A model generated the notes under the pieces. That model was given only the letters and a program-made list of their open reading frames with translations, was not told the DNA's origin and ran no database searches. The position numbers and the translations under genes were made by a program. This document shows positions 52,469-61,711 of a DNA stretch of 64,000 nucleotides, piece by piece; position 1 is the stretch's first letter; each line of letters starts with the position of its first letter. The stretch comes from Geminicoccus harenae (GTDB lineage: Bacteria > Pseudomonadota > Alphaproteobacteria > Geminicoccales > Geminicoccaceae): positions 1-64,000 of the forward strand of contig NZ_JABGCL010000020.1 of assembly GCF_019800005.1 (NCBI RefSeq), in the 5' to 3' direction.

Positions 52469-54015
52469 AGCGGATCCTTCTCTCGCTCCTGATCAGCGCC
52501 GCGCTGGTCGGCTGCACCCAGGTCCGCAACCCTGCGACCGGGGAGCTGCAGTACACGACCCTGTCGCAGGAGGACGAGCTGCGTCTGGGCCTGCAGGAGC
52601 ACCCGAAGGTCCTGGCCGAGTTCGGCGACGCCTATGAGGGTCAACGGACCGCTGCCTACGTCCAGGAGGTCGGCCAGCGGCTGGTGGCGGTGAGCGAGCT
52701 GCCCGAGCAGCAATTCACCTTCACGCTGCTGAACAGCCCGGTGGTCAACGCCTTCGCCCTGCCGGGCGGCTATGTCTACGTGACCCGCGGGATCCTGGCG
52801 CTGGCCGCCGACGAGGCCGAGCTGGCCGGCGTGATCGCGCACGAGATCGGCCACGTCACCGGCCGGCACACGGCGCAGCGGCACACCCAGTCGACGGTCG
52901 CGCAGGGCACGGGCATGCTTGGCGTACTGATGGGCGGGCTGTTCGGCGGGGAGGCCGGAGCGAGGGCGGCCGCACAGCTCGCCCAGGCTGCAGCCCCGGC
53001 CTGGGTGATGAGCTATTCGCGCGAGCAGGAGTTCGAGGCCGACGAACTGGGCATCCGCTACCTGACCCGGGCAGGCTACGACCCGCGGGCCATGGCCAGC
53101 TTCCTCGGCCGACTGCAAGGGCAGGCCCAGCTGGAGGCGGCACGCACCGGCCGCAGCGCGGACCCGGAGCAGACCATCTATGCGAGCCACCCACGCACGC
53201 TCGATCGGGTGGCCCGGGCAGCCCAGGCCGCGGCGGAGCGGGCCGACGGGCCGATCCGGCGCAACCGCGACGCCTATCTCCTGGCGGTGGACGGGATGCG
53301 CTACGGCGACGATCCGGCCGAGGGCCTGGTGCTGGGCCGCAGCTTCGTCCATCCCGGCCTGGGCTTCCGCTTCGATGCACCACCGGGCTTCACCCTCGCC
53401 AACTCGCCCACGCAGGTGATCGGCCGCTCCGCGGACGGCGCGGTCATGGTGTTCGACGGTGCCCAGCGGTCCACGCCGGACGTGGCCAGCTATCTGCAGC
53501 GGGAATGGCCGGGGCAGGGGGCGACCCGGGCGGTGTGGCCTGGCCAGATCGATGGCCATGCGGCCGCCACCGGCCTGGCGGTCGGCCGGGTCGGCAATCA
53601 GGTGCGCCAGGTGCTGGTCGGCGCCATCGATGCCGCGGATGCCAAAGTGTGGCGCTTCCAGTTCGTGGCGCCGCAGCTCGACCAGCGCAGCGTCGGCACC
53701 TACCAGGCGGCGATCGAATCCTTCCGCTTCCTCTCGCCCGCCGAGGCGGCGCGCTATCCCGGTCAGATGATCCGCGTCCACGAGGTGCGCCCGGGCGAGC
53801 GACTGGAGACGCTGATGGGTACGAGCGACGCCGACCTCCTGGCCGAGGCCCGGCTGATCAACGGCCTGCCGCTGGACGGCGGCCAGCCCGAGCCGGGGCA
53901 GCGGGTCAAGCTGATCGTTCCGGCCACCGGCGGCACGCCCGTGGCCGAGGCCGGACCGGAGGCCGAAGGATCAGTTGATCAGCTTGGCGTCGAACCCGTC
54001 GGGCCCGGAGCATAG
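52465..54015 (+). CDS. M48-family metalloprotease, lipoprotein
   Basis: 516 residues. Lipoprotein signal with lipobox LVGC (Cys16). The zinc motif HEIGH lies in GVIAHEIGHVTGRH and the third ligand region in EFEADELGIRY. A C-terminal domain of about 200 residues ends with a LysM-like segment (VRPGERLETLM...LINGLPLD). These BepA/YfgC-like proteases act in outer-membrane protein quality control. The end overlaps the convergent spoVR gene by 45 bp. Confidence 0.88.
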   Translation: MKRILLSLLISAALVGCTQVRNPATGELQYTTLSQEDELRLGLQEHPKVLAEFGDAYEGQRTAAYVQEVGQRLVAVSELPEQQFTFTLLNSPVVNAFALPGGYVYVTRGILALAADEAELAGVIAHEIGHVTGRHTAQRHTQSTVAQGTGMLGVLMGGLFGGEAGARAAAQLAQAAAPAWVMSYSREQEFEADELGIRYLTRAGYDPRAMASFLGRLQGQAQLEAARTGRSADPEQTIYASHPRTLDRVARAAQAAAERADGPIRRNRDAYLLAVDGMRYGDDPAEGLVLGRSFVHPGLGFRFDAPPGFTLANSPTQVIGRSADGAVMVFDGAQRSTPDVASYLQREWPGQGATRAVWPGQIDGHAAATGLAVGRVGNQVRQVLVGAIDAADAKVWRFQFVAPQLDQRSVGTYQAAIESFRFLSPAEAARYPGQMIRVHEVRPGERLETLMGTSDADLLAEARLINGLPLDGGQPEPGQRVKLIVPATGGTPVAEAGPEAEGSVDQLGVEPVGPGA

Positions 54016-55371
54016 GAGAGTCGGCTTGCCGCGCAGGATGCAGCGCAGCCAGACCTTGCCGCCCCACAGATGGCGCAGGTGCCCCAGCGTCTTCTCGGCA
54101 TGGGTCACCTCCAGGTCGCGCCCCTCGTGCTCGTGGACGAGGTAGAGGCCGCGCGCCCCGCCATAATCGGCGTCGTGGATCTTGATGGTCGGCATCGAGG
54201 CGGTGCCGGTCTGGCGGATCAGCTTGGCCTTGATGTCCTCCCAGCCCTCCTCGGCCACCTCGTCGACCACGTAGTGCTCGCCGCGCTGGGCATAGGAGAA
54301 CATGTCGATCTCGCGCATGGTCTCGGCATCGAGGAAGCGGCGCAGGAACGAGCTGTCCCGGTCGCTCTCGCGGACCTCGAACATCTTCCTCCGCCCTTCG
54401 GGCGTATCGGCGCCGCCGAACTTCTCCTCGATCCGGTGCCAGAGCACGAAGCCCAGATGGTAGGGGTTGATCGAGCAGGGGTGCGGGCAGACCACCTGGT
54501 TGTGGCGGACCAGGAACTCCAGGTGGATGTCCTGGGGCAGATCGAGAGAATTCATGATCTTGTGGTGCCAGAAGCTGGCCCACCCTTCGTTCATGATCTT
54601 GGTTTCGATCTGCGGGATGAAGTAGCGCGCCTCGTCGTCCACGATCGTCAGGATGTCGCGCTGCCAGTCGGCCAGGTCGCGGCGGTAGTCGCGGATGAAC
54701 AGGAGCAGGTCCTCGTCCGGCTCCAGCGGCACGCGCGACAGGTCCGGGGGTCGCACCTCGGCCCGGCGCGACAGGAGCGGGAACGGGTCCTCGGGCGGGT
54801 TGGCCGCCTCGATCGCGCGGCGCACCTGGTCGGCTTGGCTCAGCCGCGGCACGGACGGGTTCTTCGAGCGCGAGAAGGACAGGGCGTGGCAGGAATCGAG
54901 CCACTCCTCGACCGCGAGCGCACCGATCGACGGGTCCTCCTGGTAGCGCCGGACCCGGTCGGCACGGGCCTTGAACATCGCCACCGTCTCGCCTGCCCGG
55001 GTGCCGGCCGCGAAGTTGAAATTCTTCTTGAAGAAGTCGTTATGGCCGTAGACGTGGGCGATGGTCAGGATCTGCAGGCAGAGCGAATTGTCCCGCATCA
55101 GGTAGGCGAGGCAGGGGTCGGAGTTGATGACCATCTCGTAGGGCAGGCCGGACACGCCATGGTCGTACATGGTCTTGGTCTTCTCGAACGACTTGCCGAA
55201 CGACCAGTGCGGATAGTGCGAGGGCATGCCGTGATAGGCCATGTAGCCCAGCATTGCGGTCTGGTCGCAGACCTCGAACTCCTGCGGGTAGCAGTCCAGC
55301 CCGAACTCCTGGACCTTCTCCTGGATCCTGTCGTCCCAGCGGGCCAGCTCGTCGAGCGTCCAGTTGGTCAT
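53971..55371 (-). CDS. SpoVR family protein
   Basis: 466 residues with the typical start WTLDELARWDDRI, then HYPHWSFGKSFEKTK, AHVYGHNDFFKKN and NEGWASFWHHKI. Function in non-sporulating bacteria is unknown, but it is the standard partner of PrkA and YeaH in stationary-phase or stress modules. It overlaps the upstream small gene (ATGA). Confidence 0.92.
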   Translation of the reverse strand: MTNWTLDELARWDDRIQEKVQEFGLDCYPQEFEVCDQTAMLGYMAYHGMPSHYPHWSFGKSFEKTKTMYDHGVSGLPYEMVINSDPCLAYLMRDNSLCLQILTIAHVYGHNDFFKKNFNFAAGTRAGETVAMFKARADRVRRYQEDPSIGALAVEEWLDSCHALSFSRSKNPSVPRLSQADQVRRAIEAANPPEDPFPLLSRRAEVRPPDLSRVPLEPDEDLLLFIRDYRRDLADWQRDILTIVDDEARYFIPQIETKIMNEGWASFWHHKIMNSLDLPQDIHLEFLVRHNQVVCPHPCSINPYHLGFVLWHRIEEKFGGADTPEGRRKMFEVRESDRDSSFLRRFLDAETMREIDMFSYAQRGEHYVVDEVAEEGWEDIKAKLIRQTGTASMPTIKIHDADYGGARGLYLVHEHEGRDLEVTHAEKTLGHLRHLWGGKVWLRCILRGKPTLLCSGPDGFDAKLIN

Positions 55372-55697
55372 GCGGTCGCTCCATCAGGCGGGGAGGCAGC
55401 GCCCTGGACCGAAGCGATCACCTCGGCGCCATGGGCGAACACATATTGCCGCGAACTCCACTCGACGGGGGGTGAACCGTCGGTGGTGACGATGAACGGG
55501 TCCTCGCCGAAGCTCAGCCACTGGCCGTACAGGCTGTCCGCGGTTTTGCAACTGGCCGCGATTGCCTTCAGGTCCGACTGGAGGATCCGGATGCAGCAGG
55601 CCAGCGCCTCGTCCGCGGTGGCGAACACGCCCGCCTCGCAGCGGGCGTCCTCGTCCATGTAGTGGTAGAGGTCGTCGACGATCACGCAGTAGGCCAT
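55368..55697 (-). CDS. Unknown 109-residue protein between yeaH and spoVR
   Basis: 109 residues, acidic, soluble, starting MAYCVIVDDLYHYMDEDARC and containing Cys-Cys-Ile-Arg (ALACCIRIL). I recognise no domain. It starts 12 bp after the yeaH gene and overlaps the spoVR start. Most PrkA-YeaH-SpoVR operons known to me lack it, so it may be a lineage-specific partner. Coding is supported by tight operon packing. Confidence 0.65.
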   Translation of the reverse strand: MAYCVIVDDLYHYMDEDARCEAGVFATADEALACCIRILQSDLKAIAASCKTADSLYGQWLSFGEDPFIVTTDGSPPVEWSSRQYVFAHGAEVIASVQGAASPPDGATA

Positions 55698-55709
55698 GGG
55701 CGCGGTCCT

Positions 55710-56918
55710 TCAGCCGGCGTCCGCCCGTTCCTTGGACAGGACTTGGCGGAAGGACGGGTAGACGTCCTCCCTGCGCTCGATCAGCACGCTGTGGAAGTTC
55801 TTGGCATCCACGGCGCGGAACCGCTCCAGCATCGAGCTCTCGTAATAGTGCGAGCCCAGCGGCTTGATCTCGCCATAGCCGAACAGGTTGCAGATCTCGC
55901 AGAGCTGCCTGGCCGCGGCGATGGTCGCCTCGTTGTCGCTGTCGAAATTGTCGCCGTCCGAGCAGTGGAAGGCGTAGATGTTCCACAGCTCCGGGTGGAA
56001 GCGTTCCTCGATGATCTCCAGCGCCTTCTTGTAGCCGGAGCTGATCATCGTGCCGCCGCTCTCGCCCTTGTGGAAGAAATCCTCCTCGCTGACCTCCTTG
56101 GCCTCGGTGTGGTGGCCGATGAACACCAGCTCCACGTTCTGGTAGCGGGTCAGCACGAACTGGTAGAGCAGGAAGAAGAACGAGCGCGCCAGGTACTTCT
56201 TCATCCGGTCCATCGAGCCGGACGTGTCCATGATGCAGATGACCACCGCGTTGCTTTCCTCGCGGACGTCGGTGATCACGCGCTTGTAGGTCAGGTCCTC
56301 GCGCCGGTAGGGGAACCGTTCCTCCGGGCTTTCCGGCTCGTTGAGCAGGTTGCTGCGCAGCTCGGCCGTGTCGGTCTCCGCAGCGATCATCCGCCGGATG
56401 CGGGCCTTGGCGGTGCGCTTGCGGTCCAGATGCACGCGCGGCCCGCGCTTGCGGTAGCCGCGCCGCTTGAAGGTCGAATCCGACATGACCTCGCGCAGGA
56501 TCTTGCGCTCCATGTCGGGCAGTTCGAGGTCCTCGAACATGATCTCGATCAGCTCGTCGATGCTGATCTCGGTCTCGTAATAGTCGACGCCGGGATCCGA
56601 TCCGGCGCGGCCCTGGCCGGGCTGGGGCTCGCCGTCGCCCGCCTGGCCCACGACCTGGCCGGGTTTGGTGTCACCGTTGCCGGTGCCCACCCCGCCCTCG
56701 TTGTCGCCATAGACGAACCGGTATTCCTTGATGCCGCGGATCGGCACCTTGACGATCTTGTCGCCATCCCGGCCGATGATGCTCTCCTCGGCGATGATGT
56801 CGGCGATATTCTCGCGCAGGGAGCGGCGCAGCTTCTCGCGATGGCGCTGACGGTCGCCGGCGCTGCGGTCGGATCGCAGCGCGTCGCTTTCCTCATAAGG
56901 ACGGAAGACAGTCGTCAA
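55710..56918 (-). CDS. yeaH: YeaH/YhbH family (DUF444) protein
   Basis: 402 residues. Features: an arginine-rich N-terminus, a Gly/Gln-rich acidic linker (GVGTGNGDTKPGQ), and a von Willebrand-like MIDAS stretch ICIMDTSGSMD followed by FIGHHTEAKEV. It accompanies the PrkA kinase in many bacteria; its biochemical role is unclear. Confidence 0.92.
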   Translation of the reverse strand: MTTVFRPYEESDALRSDRSAGDRQRHREKLRRSLRENIADIIAEESIIGRDGDKIVKVPIRGIKEYRFVYGDNEGGVGTGNGDTKPGQVVGQAGDGEPQPGQGRAGSDPGVDYYETEISIDELIEIMFEDLELPDMERKILREVMSDSTFKRRGYRKRGPRVHLDRKRTAKARIRRMIAAETDTAELRSNLLNEPESPEERFPYRREDLTYKRVITDVREESNAVVICIMDTSGSMDRMKKYLARSFFFLLYQFVLTRYQNVELVFIGHHTEAKEVSEEDFFHKGESGGTMISSGYKKALEIIEERFHPELWNIYAFHCSDGDNFDSDNEATIAAARQLCEICNLFGYGEIKPLGSHYYESSMLERFRAVDAKNFHSVLIERREDVYPSFRQVLSKERADAG

Positions 56919-56959
56919 GGAAGCTCCCCTGCGTCTGGATTACCGGAAAACGCGCCCCC

Positions 56960-58888
56960 TCAATCCTTCCAGAGATGGTTGGCAGCATACTTCAAGATGG
57001 TGTCGATGCTCTCCTCGCTATAGCCCTGCGCGATGAGATTCGTGACCATGCTGTCATATTTCTGCCGCTGCTCCTCGTCCCGGGTCCGGGCCTTGGTCAC
57101 GATCCGGCTGATCTCGCGGACCGAGTTCATCAGCTTCTTCTCGATCGCCTCCTTGAGCGGCTCGTACGAGGTGTAGGCGACCTTCTCGCCGCGCCGCGTG
57201 GCCGACCAGAGATAGGCGATCACCTCCTGGCGGAACCCGTCGGCGGCCGGGCCGATCACCGCGATCTGCTCCTCGATGGACTTCAGGAAGCCCTCGTCAG
57301 GCTGCATCTCGTCGCGGGTCTGCTTGTCCTTGACCTTGGTCTTGGTGACATAGGCCTCGGCGTGGTCGAGATAGTTCTGGAACAGGGTCTCGGCCTGGTC
57401 CTTGAAGCTGTAGACGAACGCCTTGGTGATGTCCTTCTCGAGCAGGTCGAGATAGGCCTTGTGCAGCGTGTCCTGCAGGAACTCCAGATACTGCTTCTTG
57501 GTGTTGTCCGGGAGCTCGGTCTCCTTGACCATCCCGATCAGCGACTCGCGCACGTTGATCGGGTGGATCACGCCGTCGTTCTTGGTGAGCGCCGTGTCGA
57601 TCGCCTTCATGATGAAGCGCGTCGAGATGCCGAACATGCCCTCGCGCTTGGCGTCTTCCATCAGCTCGTGCGAGGTGACCTTCTTCGGCCGGCCCTTCTC
57701 CAGGACCTCCTCGCCGTTATAGATCTTGAGCTTGGTAAGCGGATCGCACTTGGAGGTCGGCTCAAGCCTGGAGAGGATCGCGAACATCGAGGTGATCTCG
57801 AGCGTATGCGGCGCGATCTTGGCGTTGAACTGCGATTTGTTCAGGAATTTCTCGTAGATCTTGGTCTCTTCGGAGAGCCGCAGATTGTAGGGCACCTTGA
57901 CCACCACCATGCGGTCGAGGATCGCCTCGTTGGTGTGGTCGGCCTTGAAGCGCTGCCACTCGGCCTCGTTGGAGTGCGCCACGATCACCGTGTCGACATG
58001 GATGGTGCCGTGCCGGCCGGGTGCCGGGACGAACTTCTCCTGGGTGGCGGTGATCATGGTGTGGAGATATTCGGGGTCGTTCTTGAAGACCTCGATGAAC
58101 TCCACCATGCCGCGATTGCCGACGTTGAAGGCGCCGTTCAGCTCGAGCACGCGCGGGTCGCCCTCAGAATAGCGGTCGAGCTTGGAGATGTCCTCCGAGC
58201 CGATCAGCACCGAGGTGTCCTGGTTGTTCGGGTCGACCGGCGGCACCACGCCGATGCCGCGCCGGGCCCGCTTGGAGAAGCGCACCGTCCGGATCGGCAC
58301 ATCCTCGTACTTGCCTTCCCAGGTTTCCTTCAGCTTCCAGCGACAGACCGGGCAGAGGTCACCCTCGATCCGCACCCCCAGCATGTCCTCGAAGGCGGAG
58401 CGCAGGTGGCGCGGGATCAGGTGCAGCGGGTCCTCGAAGGTCGGGCAGCCATCGATCACGTAGACCGGCGGCAGCTCCTCCAGCCCGCGCTGCAGCCGCG
58501 CCACCAGCGAGCTCTTGCCCGAACCCACCGGGCCCAGGAAATAGAGCACCTGGCGGCTTTCCTCGCCGCCCATCGCCGCGGAATGGAAATAGCGCACGAT
58601 CTTGTCGAGCGTGCGCTCCATCCCGAAGAACTCGTCCTCGAAGAAGCCGTACGCGTTGACGGGCTGGTCGCCGAACAGGCGCTTGATCCTGGGGTCGGCC
58701 TCGGCATCCAGATGGTGCACGCCCTTGGCCATGATCATGTCGTGGAACCGCCGATGCGCATGATGCGCCAGGCTGGGCTCGGCCTTCACCTTTTCCAGGT
58801 AGTCAAGGAACGTTCCCTGCCATTCTTCCTGCGCCCTCGCTTTGCGGTCTTCGGCGATGATGGCGGCAAAGTCGACGGTAGTGCTCAC
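56960..58888 (-). CDS. prkA: PrkA serine protein kinase
   Basis: 642 residues from GTG 58888. An AAA-like N-terminal region has Walker A FLGPVGSGKSS; CPTFEDPLHLIP and a CPVCRWKL cysteine pair follow. The C-terminal part is kinase-like. PrkA/YeaG kinases act in nitrogen starvation and stationary-phase adaptation. It heads the prkA-yeaH-unknown-spoVR operon. A longer upstream frame to 58990 lacks a ribosome site. Confidence 0.92.
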   Translation of the reverse strand: MSTTVDFAAIIAEDRKARAQEEWQGTFLDYLEKVKAEPSLAHHAHRRFHDMIMAKGVHHLDAEADPRIKRLFGDQPVNAYGFFEDEFFGMERTLDKIVRYFHSAAMGGEESRQVLYFLGPVGSGKSSLVARLQRGLEELPPVYVIDGCPTFEDPLHLIPRHLRSAFEDMLGVRIEGDLCPVCRWKLKETWEGKYEDVPIRTVRFSKRARRGIGVVPPVDPNNQDTSVLIGSEDISKLDRYSEGDPRVLELNGAFNVGNRGMVEFIEVFKNDPEYLHTMITATQEKFVPAPGRHGTIHVDTVIVAHSNEAEWQRFKADHTNEAILDRMVVVKVPYNLRLSEETKIYEKFLNKSQFNAKIAPHTLEITSMFAILSRLEPTSKCDPLTKLKIYNGEEVLEKGRPKKVTSHELMEDAKREGMFGISTRFIMKAIDTALTKNDGVIHPINVRESLIGMVKETELPDNTKKQYLEFLQDTLHKAYLDLLEKDITKAFVYSFKDQAETLFQNYLDHAEAYVTKTKVKDKQTRDEMQPDEGFLKSIEEQIAVIGPAADGFRQEVIAYLWSATRRGEKVAYTSYEPLKEAIEKKLMNSVREISRIVTKARTRDEEQRQKYDSMVTNLIAQGYSEESIDTILKYAANHLWKD

Positions 58889-59462
58889 GGTCTCCGCATC
58901 CTTCGGAAGGGGGCTACGTTCAACGCACGAACCTCGAACGGCAGTCAGTCCGTCCTGTCTTCCAGCTCTACGACTCCTGAGTATATCCAATGGTTGAGAA
59001 CACTAAACGAATTCGCGCCTCGCGCAAGCAGCATGGCCCGAATGCTGCGTATAGATGCAGTCAACCCACACCTGGCTGCTGCCTTCCTTCTCGGATCAGG
59101 AAAGGTAGCCCAGCCAGGGCGGACCCGCCAAGATCGGAATCGCCCGATAAAGTGACATACGCCATAGTTTGCGCGCTGGACTTCTGGTGAAACCTGAAAG
59201 TTACGGCGCAGCGAAGCAAAGGCAAGCTGGCCGGGGCGGGCGCACGTGGCTCGGCGGCAGGTCTGCCCAATCGATGGTATGCAGCCCTACCCCCCGCTCA
59301 AGCGGCGGGACGCCGCAGGCCGGTCGTTTCCTCCGGCACGCGATCGAACTGTGGCCTGAATGACCGGCCGGGCGACCGCGGCGGCCCCCGTGCGCGGGTG
59401 GCGCCCTTGCCATGGCTCTCGCCCGGGGGCTATCCCGGCGCGGGCCCAGGGAGGAGACAAGC
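58889..59462. other. Intergenic region, no gene seen
   Basis: About 570 bp between divergent prkA and the aldolase gene. It must hold both promoters, but I see no clear operator. Short open frames here have no recognisable content. Confidence 0.5.
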
Positions 59463-60266
59463 ATGCAGGGTGGCAACCGGATCAAGCGGCGGCTCGCCGA
59501 GGGCGAGCAGCTCTACGGTGCCTGGGTATCGACCGGCTCGACCGCCAACACCGAGCTCCTGGCCGCGGCCGGCTACGACTTCCTGGTGATCGACCAGGAG
59601 CATGGCGCAGCCTCCATCGAGACCGCGATCGAGCTGATGCGCGCCTGCATCGTGGGCGGTGCGGACCCGATCGTCCGGGTGCCGTGGAACGATCAGGTCT
59701 ATCTGAAGCGGATCCTGGATGCCGGCGCCACCTCGGTGATGATCCCGATGGTGGAGAACGAGGCGGAGGCGAAGGCCGCCGTGGCCGCCTGCCTCTACCC
59801 GCCTTACGGCCGCCGCGGCTACGCCGCCCCGGCGCTGCGCTGCTCCGGCTACGGGCGCGACACGGACTACCGCGCCAAGTGGCATGAGAACCTGTTCCTG
59901 ATCGCCCAGATCGAGAGTGCCGGGGCCGCCGAGCGCGCGGAAAGCATCGCCCGGGTCGACGGGGTCGACATGGTGCTGATCGGGGTCAACGACATGGCCG
60001 GCACGATCGGCAAGCTCGAGCAGCTCGCCGACCCGGAGGTCCGGGCCCTGGTCGAGCTGGCCGAAGGCAACCTGAAGAAGGTGGGCAAGCCCTACGGGAC
60101 GGTGCCGAGTGCGGCGCGCACCCCTGAGCAACTGTTCGCGGAAGGCTATGCCCTCGTGGCGGGTGCCGGCGACGTGCCGCTCCTGGCTGCCGCGGCGCGC
60201 GCCGACCTCGCCCGGGTGCGCGGCGGCGCCGGTCTGCCCGGGCGGCCGGCCGGCCCCTACGGCTGA
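59463..60266 (+). CDS. HpcH/HpaI aldolase family protein
   Basis: 267 residues, class II aldolase TIM barrel: FLVIDQEHGA (metal and substrate), VPWNDQVYLKRILDAGATSVMIPMVE, PPYGRRGYA and the late QIESAGAAE/GVNDMA. It would cleave a 2-keto-3-deoxy acid. ATG 59463 has GGAGG upstream. It stands before a LivH-like permease gene. Confidence 0.9.
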   Translation: MQGGNRIKRRLAEGEQLYGAWVSTGSTANTELLAAAGYDFLVIDQEHGAASIETAIELMRACIVGGADPIVRVPWNDQVYLKRILDAGATSVMIPMVENEAEAKAAVAACLYPPYGRRGYAAPALRCSGYGRDTDYRAKWHENLFLIAQIESAGAAERAESIARVDGVDMVLIGVNDMAGTIGKLEQLADPEVRALVELAEGNLKKVGKPYGTVPSAARTPEQLFAEGYALVAGAGDVPLLAAAARADLARVRGGAGLPGRPAGPYG

Positions 60267-60272
60267 GCCCCG

Positions 60273-61622
60273 ATGAGGCGGGCGGGAGGTGCCGGGCCGT
60301 GCCTGGCCCTGCTCGCCTGCCTCCTGCTGCCGGGACAGGTGGCGGCGGCCGGGCATAGCGACGCGATCGGCGCCTGCCAGCAACTGCTCCCGGTCTTCGT
60401 CACGAACCCGGCCTCGATCACGGTCGCCACCGACGACGAAGGCGAGGACCGCCCGTTCGGGGTGCGGATCGCCTGGACCGGCGGCAGGGCCGGGCCAGGC
60501 TGGATCCGCTGCTGGTTCCTGCCGCGATCGGCCAGCGGCGGTGCCTGGCAGTTCACCCAGGTGGAAAGCTCCCGGTTCGGCCGTCTCAGCCGCTACGACG
60601 TGCAGCAGGCACTCAAGATGCTGCGCCTCAAGCAGCGCGAGGCCCGGGTGGTGCTGGAGAAGGTGCCGGCCACCCCGACCGTCCGGCTGCTCTATCTCCT
60701 CCAGCAGGTGCTGAACGCGCTCACACTCGCCTGTGTCTATGCGCTGGTGGCGGTGGCCTTCACCCTGATCGCCGCTGCGGCCCGCACCATCATGTTCGGC
60801 TTCGGCCCGCTGGTGGCGCTGGGCGGCTGGCTGTTCCTGATCGTCCATGTCGGCCTGCAGCTCCGGCTGGGCCTGCCGGCAGGCGTGGTGGTGGCGCTGG
60901 CCCTGCCGGTCGTGGCGTTGATCGCGGGGCAGGGCGCCCGGCTCGCCGACCGCCTGGTCTTCCGCCCGATCCGCGACCGGAACGGCAGCGGGGCGCTCAT
61001 CGCCTCCATCGGCCTGATGATCGCAGGCAACGAGGCGGTGCGACTGGCCGTCGGCAACCGGCCGCGGCAGATGTCGGTGGTGGCGGATGCCCGGATCGTG
61101 CTGATCGAGGGCCATGGCTTCGACGTCTCGGTGACGTCCGGCCATCTCCTTGTGGCGGCCGGGACCTGCCTGGTTGCGCTGTGGCTGGCTTGGCTGATCG
61201 GCCGGACCGAGTATGGCCGCTCCTTGCGCGCGGTGAGCCAGGATCTCGCTGCGGCGCGCCTGGTCGGTGTGGACGTCGACCGGGTGGTGGGGCGGACCTT
61301 TCTCCTGGGCGGTGCGCTGGGCGGCATCGGCGGCCTGGCGCTCGTCGCGGAGTATGGGGTCGCCGACCACCTCATGGGTGGTGCCATCACCTTCAAGGCG
61401 CTCACCGCCGCCCTGCTCGGCGGGCTGGGCTCGGTGCCCGGCGCCTTTGCCGGCGGCTTCATCATCGCGGTCGTCGAGACCGCCGCTGCCGGCTATGGCA
61501 GCGCTGCGTGGCGCGACGTCTACGTGATGGCCGTGCTGGTGGCGCTGCTGGTCTTCCGGCCGCAAGGCCTGCTGGGCACCCCGCGGCAGCCGTCACCTGA
61601 AGAGCAGCTTCACTCTGGTTAA
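60273..61622 (+). CDS. LivH-like branched-chain ABC permease with extra exported N-terminal domain
   Basis: 449 residues. Residues 150-449 are a LivH-type permease with about 8 helices (LLQQVLNALTLACVYALVAVAF, RSLRAVSQDLAAARLVGVDV, ALLGGLGSVPGAFAGG). Residues 1-145 are an extra part: a signal peptide ending near AAAG, then a small domain with two cysteines (GACQQLL and IRCWFLP). No binding protein, LivM or ATPase gene adjoins it, so it is either an orphan or works with distant partners. Confidence 0.75.
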   Translation: MRRAGGAGPCLALLACLLLPGQVAAAGHSDAIGACQQLLPVFVTNPASITVATDDEGEDRPFGVRIAWTGGRAGPGWIRCWFLPRSASGGAWQFTQVESSRFGRLSRYDVQQALKMLRLKQREARVVLEKVPATPTVRLLYLLQQVLNALTLACVYALVAVAFTLIAAAARTIMFGFGPLVALGGWLFLIVHVGLQLRLGLPAGVVVALALPVVALIAGQGARLADRLVFRPIRDRNGSGALIASIGLMIAGNEAVRLAVGNRPRQMSVVADARIVLIEGHGFDVSVTSGHLLVAAGTCLVALWLAWLIGRTEYGRSLRAVSQDLAAARLVGVDVDRVVGRTFLLGGALGGIGGLALVAEYGVADHLMGGAITFKALTAALLGGLGSVPGAFAGGFIIAVVETAAAGYGSAAWRDVYVMAVLVALLVFRPQGLLGTPRQPSPEEQLHSG

Positions 61623-61711
61623 AGTTAAAGCGGTGACAGGCCGGGCACCCTCGTCTAGCGTCCGCGCGACAATCCGGGCTTTGCCGAAGGGCCGGGCTCC
61701 AACAAAGGGGG

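Noticed and set aside
56975..59155. 726-codon plus-strand frame opposite prkA
   Set aside because: Shadow of prkA; translation is biased and domain-free.
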